Positions 1 to 13,010 of a stretch of DNA of 64,000 nucleotides are shown piece after piece. Position numbers and translations under genes: made by a program. Origin of the DNA: Sphaerosporella brunnea (Eukaryota; Ascomycota; Pezizomycetes; Pezizales; Pyronemataceae). Location of the stretch: assembly GCA_008704415.1 (NCBI GenBank), contig VXIS01000026.1:1-64000 (forward strand). Direction: 5' to 3'. A model generated the notes under the pieces. That model ran no database searches and was not told where the DNA came from. It saw only the letters and a program-made list of their open reading frames with translations. The number at the start of each line of letters is the position of its first letter. Position 1 is the first letter of the stretch.

Positions 1-3000
1 GCGATTATTGCGCGACTAGTCTCAGAAGTGGGAGCTTGTGGAGATGGCAGGCACAATTTAACCAATTCTCACCCCTTTGATTACTGTACTCCTCCACCTT
101 CTCCTCTTTGTTCTTACCCCTACCAGGATGCTCCCCGGGCTTAACTTGTTCTAGTGCATAATAGACGGCAGACACACAGACCTTGGTTTACCCATTCCTC
201 TATAGGGACAGGGAAATAGAGGGCTATCGTGGGCCGGTGGATGGGCGCCTTTGTCAAAATCATCTTCTGCTCCCGTACTTATATATTATTATCTTGTAGG
301 AAACGGACTATACAGCACTGTCTCGCTTTGGTGTCCTCCCTCCCCACTCGTGTTCTCTAGGTGCGGTATCGTCTACATGATCTTCTAGACTCCTAGCTTC
401 GTCGTTTCTCACTACTATCTTTAATCTTCGCTATTAAATTCGTCTCGTTTTCTATAAATTATTGTCTAGTTTTTATTGCATATTCGTGTTGTCAGTCTAG
501 GGTTCTGGGCCCTATATATTTATTGGCTACTTCGATAATTGTCCTTTATACGATTTCCTGTAATTTTTTTTACTTCACGATGGCTCTGCCCATTGGCGAA
601 TCTCATTGGCTCTGGTGCGTCTCACCCTCTATTTTTATATCTAAGTCAAGCTAACATTTTCTTTAATTCTCCTTGCTTACTAATCACTGTCCCTTTTATT
701 TACTTCTTTTGATGTTTTGTAATTTACTTTTTCCTTTATGTGTAGTTCGATAATGGATACTTCTGGTTACTAGTTTCTTGGGGCTCCTGGGGGCTGTTCC
801 CTCCTGTCCCCCCCCGCGCCGACGCGCTTTTGGAAATCTTCTCTTCGAAATCATTACGGAGGCTGTGCGACTCATCTTCGACCTGTGGGTCCTCCAGAGA
901 CCAAACCCCAGGCCCACACCAAGCGAGAGCGCACACTATGACTCTCTAACCAGAAATACTCGTTTCAACGGAGCACAACCATGTCTGTTGTGCCGTTGAC
1001 GCGATGTCCTCTCTTTTATATGAGATTCATCTTTGATCCCTTTTTGTGCGAGCTCCCCCGAATTGTCCGAGCCGAGTCAGTGGCTTCTCGAATCAATAAA
1101 ACGCACACTGGCCAGTAAATAAATCAGGATCAGATCAACACCACGATGAACACACTTACGCTCACTACAAGTTACGAACCCCAAACATATACCCCCACAA
1201 AAAATCAAAAACAATCAGATAGCTCATAGCCCCTATGCCTACAAGTCATTCAACGATATACAAAACCAACCATTATTCCTCCTAAAATAAATGCACTAAT
1301 AACCCGAACTTTCCCCCCCGACTTCCCTTCCTCGCTGCTTGTGGCTCTCAATAGTCTTCCCATTCTCTTGCCGGTGGCGGCGACAAGCAGTGCCAGCCGT
1401 GGGGTGCGACGACCATTGCGTTGAGCCCATGGTCCGTAAAATGCGGCAGACGGCTCCCTCGCCTCGTTATCCTCTGGAGAAGAAATCAAGCCTCGCTACA
1501 TATTGCAGTATCGTGTGGCCGTCCTTGCGTCTTTGACCTACTGACTGCAACAGCGTCGTTGGCGTCGCCTCTGGTAGCGCTCTCTGATCAAACGAGCTGT
1601 TGGACTCCTTGTCCGGGCTTCCATCAGTCAACATTTGCCCCGACGCGCACTGCAGCGGTCGCCAATCTGCGGTTCCAATCCGTTGCCGCCATCGCTGTCT
1701 TTGTCGATTGTGAGATGGTTGACATCTCCCATCTCCCCCGCTGCAGACACACTGGCTGTCGATGTCTGGGAAATTCACCTGGAACCGGCAATCCTACGCT
1801 CTATGGCAGCTAAATCCATCGCAACCCTGTCGCTGTGCAACCCGTCGCGGCGGGGAAGGAATATGCTCCTCCTCTTGGATGCGCTTTTTCCCTCCCCTCG
1901 ACGACTTGTAGATACTCCTGGATTGGCCTTCGGACGCCTGCATAAGGGGCTCGTCCGATTACTGCTGTCACTATCTGATGCGACATAAAACAGTTATATA
2001 TCACCTCCGTGGGGTCCAACATCCAAGCAGATGATGAATACATTGTCGCCTACGTAGCGGGGATAGGGTAAAGAAACGCGTCGCGGCCAAGAACCCGTAA
2101 ACTTCTACACCTTGCACCCTAGCCAAGCTCAAGCAGCCACCTCTTGCGTGGACCGATGCCGAGTGATGTATCGTGAGCGCATGCATGCCTCTGAGGCTCA
2201 AAAGATGCCTGACACGGGTGCGATGCTGCTCCGGCCGCTGGTGAGTTGATACAGAAGCAAGGCACGGTGTCACGCGCGTGACAGAGCAAACCAAGCAGCC
2301 AACATCGGGAGATCCGCCACATTTGTGTGTTCTTTATAGCCGTAGCCCAAACGATCGCGGTGCACTTTGTTTGCAAAAACCGCAACGCTGTGGGTTTTCA
2401 GGTTGCTCGATCGTGGACAGCCAGCATAGCATCGTAGGCCCGGCCGTTGCAGACACGGGATATGGTCGATATAAGAAGGCAACAGTATGACCCGGAAAAC
2501 GCAGCGTGGCGCGCTGTGGTGGTCTGAGCCAAAAATTGGGGCTGTGGGCCGCGCAAATTAGCGGTGAGAGTGTGAGCGTGATTTGATCGGATAACTGCGT
2601 ATTTGCTTGCCAGCATTCTGTTTAGCGATTTTGCAATGATGACGACCGGAGTCGCGCGGTTGCTCTAGGTATAAGATACACCCATCTTACAGACATACTT
2701 TCACGTTCCCATCGTCGGTTTGGCAACGATTTGAATCCCGTCCCCCGCAGCATCCCTACCAGCCTGCCAATGGACCTGGACATACCCACCCAACCGCTCA
2801 TCGGCCTGCTGGAACCATTTCGGCCGTTGGTTTTGGTGGGCTTGGGGTTCAGGTGGGTGCGCTACGGGCAGAAACCGATCACTCGCCAGACACCGCTATC
2901 AATCTGGCATGTTCCGGCTCCCAGGATGGTTCTCAGAGCCGCAAACTGTTTCTGTTGCCACAAAAGCTGCGTTATCTCGGCAGGCATGCGGTGGTCGCGC

Positions 3001-5034
3001 ATATCGGCTGGGATGACGGCTGCCAGCAAGACAGCAAAAGAGGTATCGTCAACCGCGCATGGATTCTCCACTTGGTTGGTCTGCAATTACCTCGGGCTGA
3101 CATGCACAACCCCACGACGTGACAGCGGGTGCCGGGGAGGCAAATACGGCTGAGGCGTCCACCATTTGACCAGCGGCAGGGAAGCGAACGGTGGCGATAG
3201 ATTGGGCACGTTCACGGGTCTTGGACGGGAGGGCGCACGGTGGATGGCGGCGAGACACAAGTTATGTGCTTTGCACCTCGCGATATTGAAACGGCCCGTG
3301 GAACGGCCACCCAGCCACACGCCAACGCGACAGATAGGGGTTGAAAGCAAGGGAGCAGGAACAACTCGATCCAGCCACAAACTCCCGACAGCAGGAAGAA
3401 AGAAACAACAACACATGATGCGATGGGCCAGTCAGCCAATGCCACCAACCCAGATAGTCGTTGACGTTGCGCGGGCGATGTGAGCGCAGAACCCGGCAGG
3501 GGTCTCACGGGACCTGCATTCTTGTCGACAGCGGCGCCATCGCGCGGGATAAACAACCTCACGAAACTGCCGTATTGAAATCTCCGCTGGGCCGGGTGGC
3601 ACCGCGGGCACCGTGAGCCGAAGAAAGCCCAAAGTGTTGTGTCCTCGGCGAGAAACTCCCGCTCGCTCACCGCAGCGCGGAATGCTATTGCAACCTTTTC
3701 GTGAGATTATAAGATCCGCCCTTTCACAGATGCAAATAAACTCAGATCCTTCTGTGTATCAGACTTGATAAATACCGAGAGGATACTCGCAAAGAGGTCA
3801 CTGATAAACTCAGTATTTATTGGTGATAGTCGATACAATCGGGACTGCTCAAAAGGCCGTATCGAAAGAAGATTCCACATGACGTAGTAAAGAAAGGTAA
3901 AGCAACCCGTAGAATACTGACATCATACAATCGTTACTGTGACGTCGTTTCATATCTTTTAGCAAGGAAATATCTAAGAAGCCATGGTGAGTGTAATAAT
4001 CGTACACCTATGCCCCTCCACGCGGTGACCGAAGTGCTGTTCGCACCACACGGCCCAGAAAAACGACTCCGGATGGTTGCAGGCGCAATTGCCCGTCCGC
4101 TTCCAGGAGACTCAGCGGCAGGAACGCCGCAATCGCCGTCCGCTCCCAGGCACGCGAAGTGTGTGTGTGCGAATCGAGAGGGGGCGTTGGGTCGTCCGCA
4201 CTGCATGGTGGTTTACCACAGTCACACGCAACCAGAGAGTTAGAAAATCGCCAGACGATGCTGGCTCCGCGTGCGACCTTCAGCGGAGAAAGCTATGGAC
4301 GCGCGCATTCGCGGTGGCTACGTTGGGCTGTGGCGTCTTCACTTGCTTGCCATCGTGCCGCTTGCTGCGGGTCGGCGACATTCGTGAGCCCTCTCTGACC
4401 GGCGCGCTTACAGCGGGGGTGGGTTTCTGCGGAAAGTTTCCGCGATGAGTACGAAGCAAGGGCACAACCTTGCCGTGTCAAACAGGCCAACTCCCGTTTT
4501 TGGATATGGCGGATTCAGTCGGTTATGTCGAAGCGGTTGCAGCGTGGGGACGAGGGTCTCCCGGTGTTGGGGCGCTGAGCGTTGGAGGCGTGCCGGCGAT
4601 CGGAGGCCTGTGTCTGAAGGCTGTGGCATTTACCAAGTACGGCGCGCTTTTCGTTTCCATGCGTGAAGTGAATTTTTCCACCCGGAATACACAGACCGGG
4701 CTACGCGGGTGCGGTGAGAGGAAACCCATCACTACGGCCTATGACTGCCAGGGTGTGCTGCCATGCCGTCTACATGTACCCTCAATCGCCCGTGACTCCA
4801 ACAGGCTGCCAACCCGGACAATGAGCGCAATTCACCTGCGCTGTCACCGATCCTTTGCCGCTCCCACCTAACTCAGTCGCCACCTATACGCCGCTTCCGC
4901 AGCGCAAGCCCGCATCGCGGTCGTTGCACGGCCTCATCTGCGTTGTCAGCGATGCATCACGGCCTCCAGGTCGCCGATGGGCGAGGCTGAGCGCACCACC
5001 GGTGACCGCTGTTGTGCACGTTGCCAGTCACGCG
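1..5034. other. No supportable gene
   Basis: The first 750 bases are AT-rich with T-rich runs and no long reading frame. From there to the hAT element only short, mutually overlapping frames occur. I recognise no domain, no exon chain with coherent phases, and no RNA gene. It may be old, eroded repeat DNA. Confidence 0.4.
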
Positions 5035-5260
5035 ACTGGAAGTAGTGTTGCGCACGAGCGGAGTCGAGTCGAGCTCAGGGGTAGGCTCGCGCTCGCTCGT
5101 ACAATTTTGATGCTCGAGCTCGCGAGTCGAGCCGGCGAAGCATGAGCTCGAGCTAAAGCTCGAGCCCGCCATATAAAATCACATTTTGACGCACCCGGGA
5201 GCTGTTGCAGTACAATGTAAATTATCTATGAGAGTATAAACTGCGCAGATCATTCACAGA

Positions 5261-7764
5261 TCAATCAGATAAGTCTGAGAGACCTGAAGAGGAGTTCAGC
5301 GAAGCTTCAACGTCCGATTCAACACCCTCCGCTGCATCATGGTCACTGTGAGCGGCGAGTATGGTTTCCCCAGTCGGTAGCGATTCGCTCTCCACCTCCT
5401 CATAGCCCCATTTTTCCCAGGGTTTGACATCCGTCTGTTTCAACCAATGCTTGAGCAGTAGAAGAACACTACTCGATTCCTCAAGAAGACGGTTTCGCTT
5501 TTTAGTGATTATGTCACCAGCCACTGAGAAGAGTTGCTCACAGGGTACGCTGGAGGCACAGATTGCAAGGTAATCTCGTGCCATTCTTGCAAGGGTCGGG
5601 AATCGGTCCTCGTTAAGCTTCCACCAGTGAAGCGGGTCGGTCTTTAAGTCCACCGGGGGTTCGCACAAATAACGAGTAGTCTCTGACACCTCCATGGTCC
5701 CTGAAGCGTTGTTTGTAGCCGGGACTCGCCGTCCAATATTGCCAAACATTGCAGCAAGATCTTCATCTACCAGAACGCTTCGGATATGAGGGTTGATTGT
5801 TTCCACTGAGCCACGGCTATAGTTGTCCTCCAAGATAGACTCCAAACGTGCACGAGTAACCCCAACTGATGCAGATGACCACCCCATAGCTGTAAATCCT
5901 TCAATCTTAAAACGTGGATCCAACATGATTGCAATCTTTTGACTGCTAAAGTTATTGGTATCTTCCATATATTTCCGTAAGTGCCATAGGCCGGCACTGG
6001 CAGCAGCGATGAGTGGCGAGTCCGGCATTCGTTGTATTTGATTGTCCTTAAACTTTTCCACATTGTCGATGAGAACTGCAAAATACGGCAGCTGTAACGA
6101 TATTATCGCATACGAGCTTCCGCTAACACTTTCTGTGGCTGTGACAAAAGGCTTGAGAAGGTCGCGTAGCTGTTCAAGGACTAACCACTCCTCTGAAACA
6201 AGACGAAAAGTACGTAATCGTTTTTCGTTACTGCACAACTGCTTAAGAGCTGGCTTAAGTGTAAGTGCACGGCTGATCAGAGCATGCGTTGAGTTCCATC
6301 GTGTCTTTATGTCCTTATTGGGACGGAGAAAAACAATCTTCTTGACGTTGCATTGAGCTTCAAGGGCTTCCAACAGTAGGTTTGATGAACGTATCTTTGC
6401 AAACACCTGCCGCATCATTGTGAGAATCTCAGAAGGTGTACGACTTATGGAGCTTTGTGTGCGAGCAGAATTGTGGCTACGGGAACCTGTAGCACTAGCC
6501 AGCAAATCGAGATCATCATCAGGAATGCCATCTTCTGGAGCTTCTGCATGGAGGTTGCAAAGAATTGCTTGTGCAGCAAGGTTGATGACGTGTGCCATAC
6601 AGCGAACCTGTGTGTTGGACCGTTTGATTTCCGGTTGAAGCTTTTCCAAGCACTTAAAGAACTTATCGTTCACAGAGGCATTGTCAGCTGTTATAGCACG
6701 TATATTCGCAGAAATTTTCCACTCCTTCATGACATTTTGCATAACAGTGGCAATGTTCTCAGCTGTATGTGAGCCACGCAGGCGTTTAAACGCTAGTGCC
6801 TCATTGCGTACCTCCCAGTTATTGTCTATCCAATGACCGGTAACTCCCAGATAGGGAATCTGATTGCCAGAGGTCCAAGCATCCATTGTAAGGCTTACAT
6901 ATCCTTTATTTTGTCCTTCCGAACCCACGTGGGTTTGAATCTCTTCAAGCAGCTTTTCCTGGTACTTGTTTTTGATTTCGATTGTATCCCGGCGCACCGA
7001 GTCTCGACCAATAAGAGGAGCATTTCCATTAAGATAGGAAATAAGCCGGTGAAACAATGGATATTCCACGATTCGAAAAGCTGAACTGGATTCTACAACA
7101 AATTCTGCTAGTAGCTGCCGATACTTGCTCGCGGAAAACCTCTCTCCGGCTTGCCTACCGAGGCCTGCTTGGGTAGCGTTTGTCCAAGGTGTACTGGTAC
7201 GGGCTGTAGAGCCTCCACCAGTATTTCCAGCGAGTCGGTTGCAGAGTTCCTCGATCATCTTCTTTTCAGAGGCTTCGTTGCAAGGAATTTTGCGGTGTTT
7301 CATCTCGATGTGTCGCTTAAAACCAGTGGTGGTTGTATAGCTGGAGCGATATGGACCCCACGTCTTCTGGCAATGACAGCAGCGAACCAGTTCCATCGGC
7401 CTTTTATTATCTGCGCTGGTTCCCGCCTTCTTTTTGCGTCGCTTAGGCGATGGCTGTTGTTCAGTATCCGCCTCCGTTCCGAGGTCTGCATCCAATTCTG
7501 GGAGCTGACTGCGAGCGGTCCCAGCAATCTCCTCACAGAATATTATCCTGCGGGCATAGAGAAAGGCAGTATATGGTGAAGTTGCCTGTCCACTAAGCGT
7601 TCGCACCCCAGCGGCAGCATGAAATGTATCTGGAGCCATTGGAATAAGGTCAACAGCGGTGAGAACAGCTCCTTACCCCAACGTCCACTCAGCTCTCGGT
7701 GGAATGCTCGGATTGCATCTTCTTCCATACGTGCGCTGAGCGCTGGCTGGTTGGTCTCTGACAT
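5261..7764 (-). CDS. hAT (Ac-like) transposase, two exons
   Basis: Cuts and pastes the hAT element in the nucleus. Proposed join: exon 1 complement 7677-7764, exon 2 complement 5261-7629, intron 7630-7676 (GTAAGG donor, CAG acceptor, 47 bp), giving 818 residues. The second exon alone is a 792-codon frame, but its first three codons lie in the intron. Order: N-terminal leader; BED-type zinc finger with CCHC and the later H-x4-H (about residue 110); first catalytic Asp in TMDAWTSG; second in ITADNASVND; the CMAHVINL motif; RWNSTH; a candidate catalytic Glu in TATESVSG; and the C-terminal hAT dimerisation region with WWKLNEDRFPTLARMARDYL and KKRNRL. The start at 7764 is chosen because the same exon 1 and splice junction recur in the diverged hAT at 21.0 kb. 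No frameshift or stop is seen. Confidence 0.92.
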
Positions 7765-7770
7765 TCGTTG

Positions 7771-7910
7771 AGAGTGGTTGTAGGAGGGGTGGGGGGAAGC
7801 GGAGTGGTTGTAGGAGGGGTGGGGGGAAGCGGGGTGGTTGTAGGACGGGAGGAGGTGGGGTGGATGTAGGGGATGCGCGGAAGCGAGGAAGCGGGGTGGT
7901 TGTAGGGGGG
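7771..7910. repeat. G-rich 30-bp tandem repeat in the hAT 5' region
   Basis: Just upstream of the transposase start, a 30-bp unit containing GTGGTTGTAGGAGGGG recurs at 7771 and 7801 (nearly identical), then more loosely at 7831 and about 7890. The plus strand is strongly G-rich with repeated G3-G6 runs, so quadruplex formation is possible. Its position between the end repeat and the transposase start suggests promoter or transposase-binding roles. That is inference. Confidence 0.7.
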
Positions 7911-8062
7911 CGGGAAGTCAACTTGACTGAACCTCGTGCTATCTAGAAAGCTCGAATGACTCGAGTCCGACTCGAGCTCAAAATATTTTCGCTCGAGCGC
8001 ACTCGAGCGCAAAAATACATAGACTCGAGCCGGCTCCGCTCGTGCGCAACACTAACTGGAAG

Positions 8063-11000
8063 TCAGGACGCCGCAAGTCCAAGTCGAGATCAAGGTGCCG
8101 CTCCTAATCGAGATGACGATCCGTGTTTTTTCCCCCAGGCCATTGTTGGTATTCACATTATGGTGGAGGTAGCGCACGCGGTGCTACGCGTTTTTGTATC
8201 CGCAGCCACGATGACGGCGACGGCGTCACGACATCTGTGTGATGGTGATGACGAGGGAGTGTACACAATCGAAGTGAATGAATACAGGAGAATCAATCCG
8301 AGCGAACAACGAAGGGAGACCGAACACGACAGAATGCAGACCAGAAGGACTGGCGGAATTGCATGACCGGCTCTATGACGACGATGACGATGACTGGCTG
8401 TTGCTCATGAGAACCTGAGTTGATGTCCGCTGATGCCAGAGAGTCTCGGTGTCAACAGGCTATTGCGTTTGTTGGGCCTGCTCGCTCCCGCTGCTGGCTT
8501 GCCGTCTCAGACTGCGGCGCGGATCGAAGCCCACTGTTGATGATATTTCTGCGTGCGACTGGATGCCGCCGGGTTGGTTGCAGCTGAGAGGTGATCAGGA
8601 TGGCGCATTGATATCTGCAGCACGCTGACTCGGAAGTGACCTTACACCACTTCCGGTTTCGTTGCTCTCGAATGTGAGTGGCGCTTCCATACCACATCAA
8701 ACATCATGTTGTTACGCTCCACCGATAATATACATAAGGCGAGATGACTGTTCCACTGCCACATCCAGCGCTCACCGTTCTGGCGCTCTACTGTTGAGCT
8801 AGCTGAGGGAGGAGGTATAGATGGTGATATTTCAGCCTCCACCTGTTTCAGGGCCTCGGGGATTCAAGTCCCATAACCCACGCGACAGAGATTCCGCAAA
8901 CCTCATTGCTATGAAAATCGACGTTTCTGAAGCGTTACCAAGGTGTCTTTACGCACGTCGCCACGCTCTTGCCGACGCTCTATCGCCGACACCACCACCG
9001 GTTATCCAATCCTGCCGCTGTCGCTGTATATCGCACAACCGCCATGGCCACCTTGTCTCCCCACGGAGTACGGCAAGATGGGAGTATTTTTGATGCTATT
9101 TGTGCCCGCGCTACTGCGCAGAGACGTGTCGGTGTTAACCAGCTCGCCTTTGTGAGCGAATAACACCACCCAGCCCGCTGAACGGAGATGCACCCGACGA
9201 CCGTGGCCAGGACTGTGGCGTTACCTCTTCACCTGCACGCGTTGGATCCGGCAGCCTGACTTCAAATGCCTTGCCCCGCTCGATAGCGTCCTCTTGCTAT
9301 CAGCGCCACCGTCTCCAGTTGTCGAAGTCGCTAGGATCACATCGATCCCTGGACCCGCGGCGGCTAGCCACCGGGCTGCCTAGACCATGGATCCACGGTA
9401 CATGGCCATCGGGCGCGCCAGAGATCTCCAGCACCTCCGTGCCCGCAGATTCTATGCATTCCGTCTCCCCGGCGTTCCCACAGACGCGCGGCCTCACGTC
9501 CGGTCGCCGCGTGCTCCGGGTGTTGCGCGGCATCTGGTCGGGGCGGAAGGCGGAGTGAGGAAAGCATGAAAGCCCATTTCGCATCATCATGTGCAGCCCG
9601 ACCGAACAACACGCTCGATATTGCCAGGGATGGTGGATCGAGGTAACGTCTCGTCAGGTTGTTAGTTCGTACTGTTTACATGCGAAGTGAGAATGGCCAG
9701 TGAAGCGGGAACAAGGTGTTCAAGCATCTGCAGTAGCAGCAAGAGAGCTGGCGGCACTGCCTTCGTGCACGTTTTGCGCCAGAATAAAGGCCGTAGACAG
9801 AATTCGTTTGTTCCCGCCTACACTACCCGGCCTTCACAGTCGGGCATACACGCGCAGAAGGAGCATCAGGCGGCCCCCCGGTGAGAGGCAGAAGACGACA
9901 CCGACGTTGATTGTGGCGATTTGGATGGGTGGGGAGATTGTTGTTCTCGGAAATGGGCGTGCACGTCCGGAATGAAGCTACACTTGAAGTCGTATGACCG
10001 AGGACCCCAAGGACGTCAAAGCCAAAGCCTTTTCTAAAAACTCCCAGGGTAAGCGTTCGTTTGATGATGTGTATCAGGATTTGCTACTGACTATGCCCCG
10101 GCATCAAAGTTGAAGGCCTGTGCATCGTGTTCCAGATGGCTGTAGCCCCGGTTACACCCTCTGAGGGAGAGCGTCGTTTTCAATCCACGGCTTTTCCGGG
10201 CTCTTTGGCAGTGGGGAGACAGAGCACCGCACACCCAGCACATACGCGCCGCCTTCTCCATCCACAGCTTTGTGATAGCGTTCGATCGTCGCGGACGGGA
10301 AACCCAGTTCATACCCTCCCAGGGAAAGCCACCTTCTCCATCCACAGCGTGGGCAACGCGTTTGGATATGTTTACGTCACAGGGAACGTTAAATTTCAGC
10401 TCATAGCGGACGGTGGAGAGCCGTTTACAGAGCGCGCTGAACTCAAGCTCAGAGCCTTCACACAATGGTTGCTGGATCCTGTCACTGCTCGAGGATGACG
10501 TTCGGCACAGGGAAGCGACGCATTGCTCAAAATAATTGCGTTGCACGCATCAGGGAAGCGCGAGGAACGGGCCCGGTTCAGTCCCGGTGTCAATCGGATG
10601 CAAACGGCCATTGCGAGAGTATCCCACCATGGTTATTGGTGACAACCAGGGAGGAGCGGAAAGGTTGGTGCAGAGCGTGATGGGTAGTTATAGCACAAAC
10701 CACGTGCGCACGAACCCGTCGCATCGACACTTTGACCTTGCAAGGTTGATATTGATGATTGTGTGCTTGCTGCCTACGTCTCCCCCCAACGCTTTGTGCA
10801 TTCCCATCCGTGATTGAAAGCGCTGCATTGTGTTGCGAAGCGAGCAGCGGTTGGGACCTGTAACCTTCAGCTTCAAAACCTGCGTCTATCTGAAAACAGA
10901 CAGACTTCTGGCCGGAAAAGCGTCCGGGAACATCCAGGCCTCCGCGCGGAACGCGAGGCGCAGTTCTTGGTTTGTCGCGCGCAACGTATATACAGGCTGT

Positions 11001-11323
11001 GCAGTCGAGTCAACACGGCGTTCAGCAACCGCCGGCCAGGCCATGGGGTTGCTGTCTTTGCCGATATCAAGTCCCATCACGAATGAACGATGCAACCCCA
11101 GCCACACGCAGATTCACCGACGTGACAGCAGGGTTCCTGGCGCTCTATGTCTTCAGGAAGCTACAGTCGGCGTTGTCTGTACCAGTGCCGTGTGTAAGAA
11201 TAACGGCTTTAACGGACTACTTTGCGCGGTCCTGTTCATTGCCGAATCTCCAGCGGTGACGCTAGTTAGGGGGATCATCGGTCGAACGAGGAAGGCGGAA
11301 ACACCCATCTCCTGGACCGTAAG
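8063..11323. other. No supportable gene
   Basis: Short frames on both strands overlap one another and carry no recognised motif. I found no plausible exon chain, tRNA or transposon end. A weak internal duplication around CCACCTTCTCCATCCACAG occurs near 10250 and 10330. Confidence 0.35.
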
Positions 11324-12376
11324 ACATAGCGCTATCTGGTGAGAAACAGAGTTCCGAGATCGCAATTGTAACCGCGCAGGAGAATTCAGACGCCGGGCGC
11401 ACAGAACCAATCGCCAGCCCCCACGATGGTGGTGACGACAAGTGGGTTCCGGCTATGAGCTCCGCACCCAGCGCCGCGGGGGGGGGTTTGAAAATAAGAA
11501 CCCAATGATGCTGCACAATATTGCGCTGGAAATCAGCTTCAGGTGGATGAGGTGGGCCTTATTCCATTCCGGTGCAGAAATTTCCGGCAGCGACAATCAA
11601 GACTGACGGTTTTCCGCCGAAGGTGAGGAATCCCGCAGGTGCATGAACGCGGAACTTCCCTCTGCGGAAGGTTGAAACACTTCAACACCTTCGCGGAGAA
11701 GAGTCAGACGCAGTTGGCACCACCAGCGTCGGCCCCAATGTAGACAGGGCAAGGCACCACTAGGCGACTGATCCAGGTCTGAAAATCAGAAAAGTACGGA
11801 GGGTAACGGTAGAGGCACAGTTAAGAACAGGAGCCAGGGACACAAAGGGGTGGACGCGAGGGTGAAGCCAAAGGAACAGGAGAGGCTCGCATGGAGGCAG
11901 TGGAAAAGGACACACGCTGTCTTTCCAGCGTGGTTTCAAGCTGAGGTTCGGTGTCCTCAAAGGAAACGCCGCCAAAGCAAAAATGGTGTGTTGCCGCTGT
12001 CAGAGCGGGATGTACTTGAGGCCAGTTGGTCTCGCAGGCGGGCGTGCCAGGGCGCTGCGAAACCGGACGGTGCATCGATATGTTCTCAGCAGACCGTCTA
12101 AGACCGCCGCCAACGAGCGTTCTCGGCACAGCTAGAGTGTACCAGTGTGTGCTCGACCACCGCACCGGTGACTACCGTTCTCTGCGCACTCGCCTACCGT
12201 CCAAGCTGCGATAGCAACCGCCAATACGCAATGCCCGACTCCCCCTAGCAACAACTTGCAGTATTGCGTGCGCACCTTGCATTCGCTGTGCGCAGTGGGT
12301 AGCAATGTTATATGTTTAGGTTTTCGCTTAGAAGCGAGATCGCGGGAACTGTATCTTTCACCAGATAGCGCTATGT
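11324..12376. mobile_element. Candidate inverted-repeat element
   Basis: The 19-bp sequence ACATAGCGCTATCTGGTGA at 11324-11342 recurs inverted and exact at 12358-12376. Similarity continues with mismatches to about 40 bp (11324-11363 and 12334-12376). The 1.05 kb between has no convincing coding frame, so this could be a non-autonomous DNA transposon. No clean target duplication is visible; the right end abuts the TA-bounded element that starts at 12379. Confidence 0.45.
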
Positions 12377-12378
12377 GG

Positions 12379-13010
12379 TAAAGTCCCGACCCACTTGATG
12401 GTGAACCCCACTCGATAGTGGATTGATAAGATAAGAGATAATCTATGTGGCAATCTCTGTCCCATCGAGTGAGATTCTGCGAAGAAGTACTGACTCAGTA
12501 CGTTAAGTATCTACAGATACTTATTGTGTGCATGCACCCTCTTGCCCCTTCTCCACGCCTTATACCCGACATAAGTGACCGCCCACGCAATCTGCATCGC
12601 TACGACGATGAGCAGCAACAATCCCAAGCGCGGGGCACCGGTAGCCACAGCTATCTCACTCATCAGCCAATTGCAATCTTTCCAAGCCACTCCGAGTTCT
12701 CATACAAAAAAAAAAGCAGGAACTCCCCATGATGAACAATTCCCATTCCAGGCCCGCCACTTTCATAAGCCTTGAGCTGGCGGTCGTATTCTGCAACCGC
12801 AATTTTTAAGCGATCACCTTTGGAATAATCGCGGTCAGGATCAAAACCCAGCGGGTCAGAGTCCAGCAGTCCGACGTCAGAACCCAGAGGATCAGCCGCG
12901 GTTGCCATAACAAGGAGCGGGACGTTAAAAGCGGGACTTGATGGGGTGCAGTGGGTGCAGAGGGAGGGCGGTATTGTTGAGCGTGGGGCGTCGGGCGCGG
13001 GCGCAGCATC
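12379..13010 (-). mobile_element. TA-bounded element, copy 1 (one end lost)
   Basis: Begins with TA then AAGTCCCGACCCACTTGATG, the same terminal sequence as the element at 28.49-28.88 kb, and shares internal blocks with it and with the copy at 49.5 kb. Homology ends near 13010 without the second terminal repeat, so the end on the far side of the small ORF has been lost. It is oriented opposite to the 28.5-kb copy. Confidence 0.55.
12663..12908 (-). CDS. Small ORF of the TA-bounded element family
   Basis: An 81-codon frame starting MATAADPLGSDVG. The first ten residues match the ORF start in the 28.5-kb copy (MATATDPLDSEKE) and, with a different second residue, in the 49.5-kb copy (METATGPLDS), so this N-terminus belongs to the element family. 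The remainder differs between copies and resembles nothing I know. It may be a degraded remnant of a larger element-encoded protein. Confidence 0.35.
   Translation of the reverse strand: MATAADPLGSDVGLLDSDPLGFDPDRDYSKGDRLKIAVAEYDRQLKAYESGGPGMGIVHHGEFLLFFLYENSEWLGKIAIG

Larger units (their letters stand above)
5043..8054 (-). mobile_element. Complete autonomous hAT transposon
   Basis: A 3,012-bp class II element. Its ends are perfect 21-bp inverted repeats at 5043-5063 and 8034-8054, starting TAGTGTTGCGCACGAGC. They are flanked by an identical 8-bp duplication ACTGGAAG at 5035-5042 and 8055-8062, the size hAT transposases produce. Both subterminal regions (about 5060-5165 and 7965-8034) are dense in GAGCTC/CTCGAG motifs, as expected for transposase binding sites. 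The single transposase gene reads on the minus strand and has one short intron. Intact ends, intact duplication and an open frame suggest a recent insertion that may still be mobile. Confidence 0.95.
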
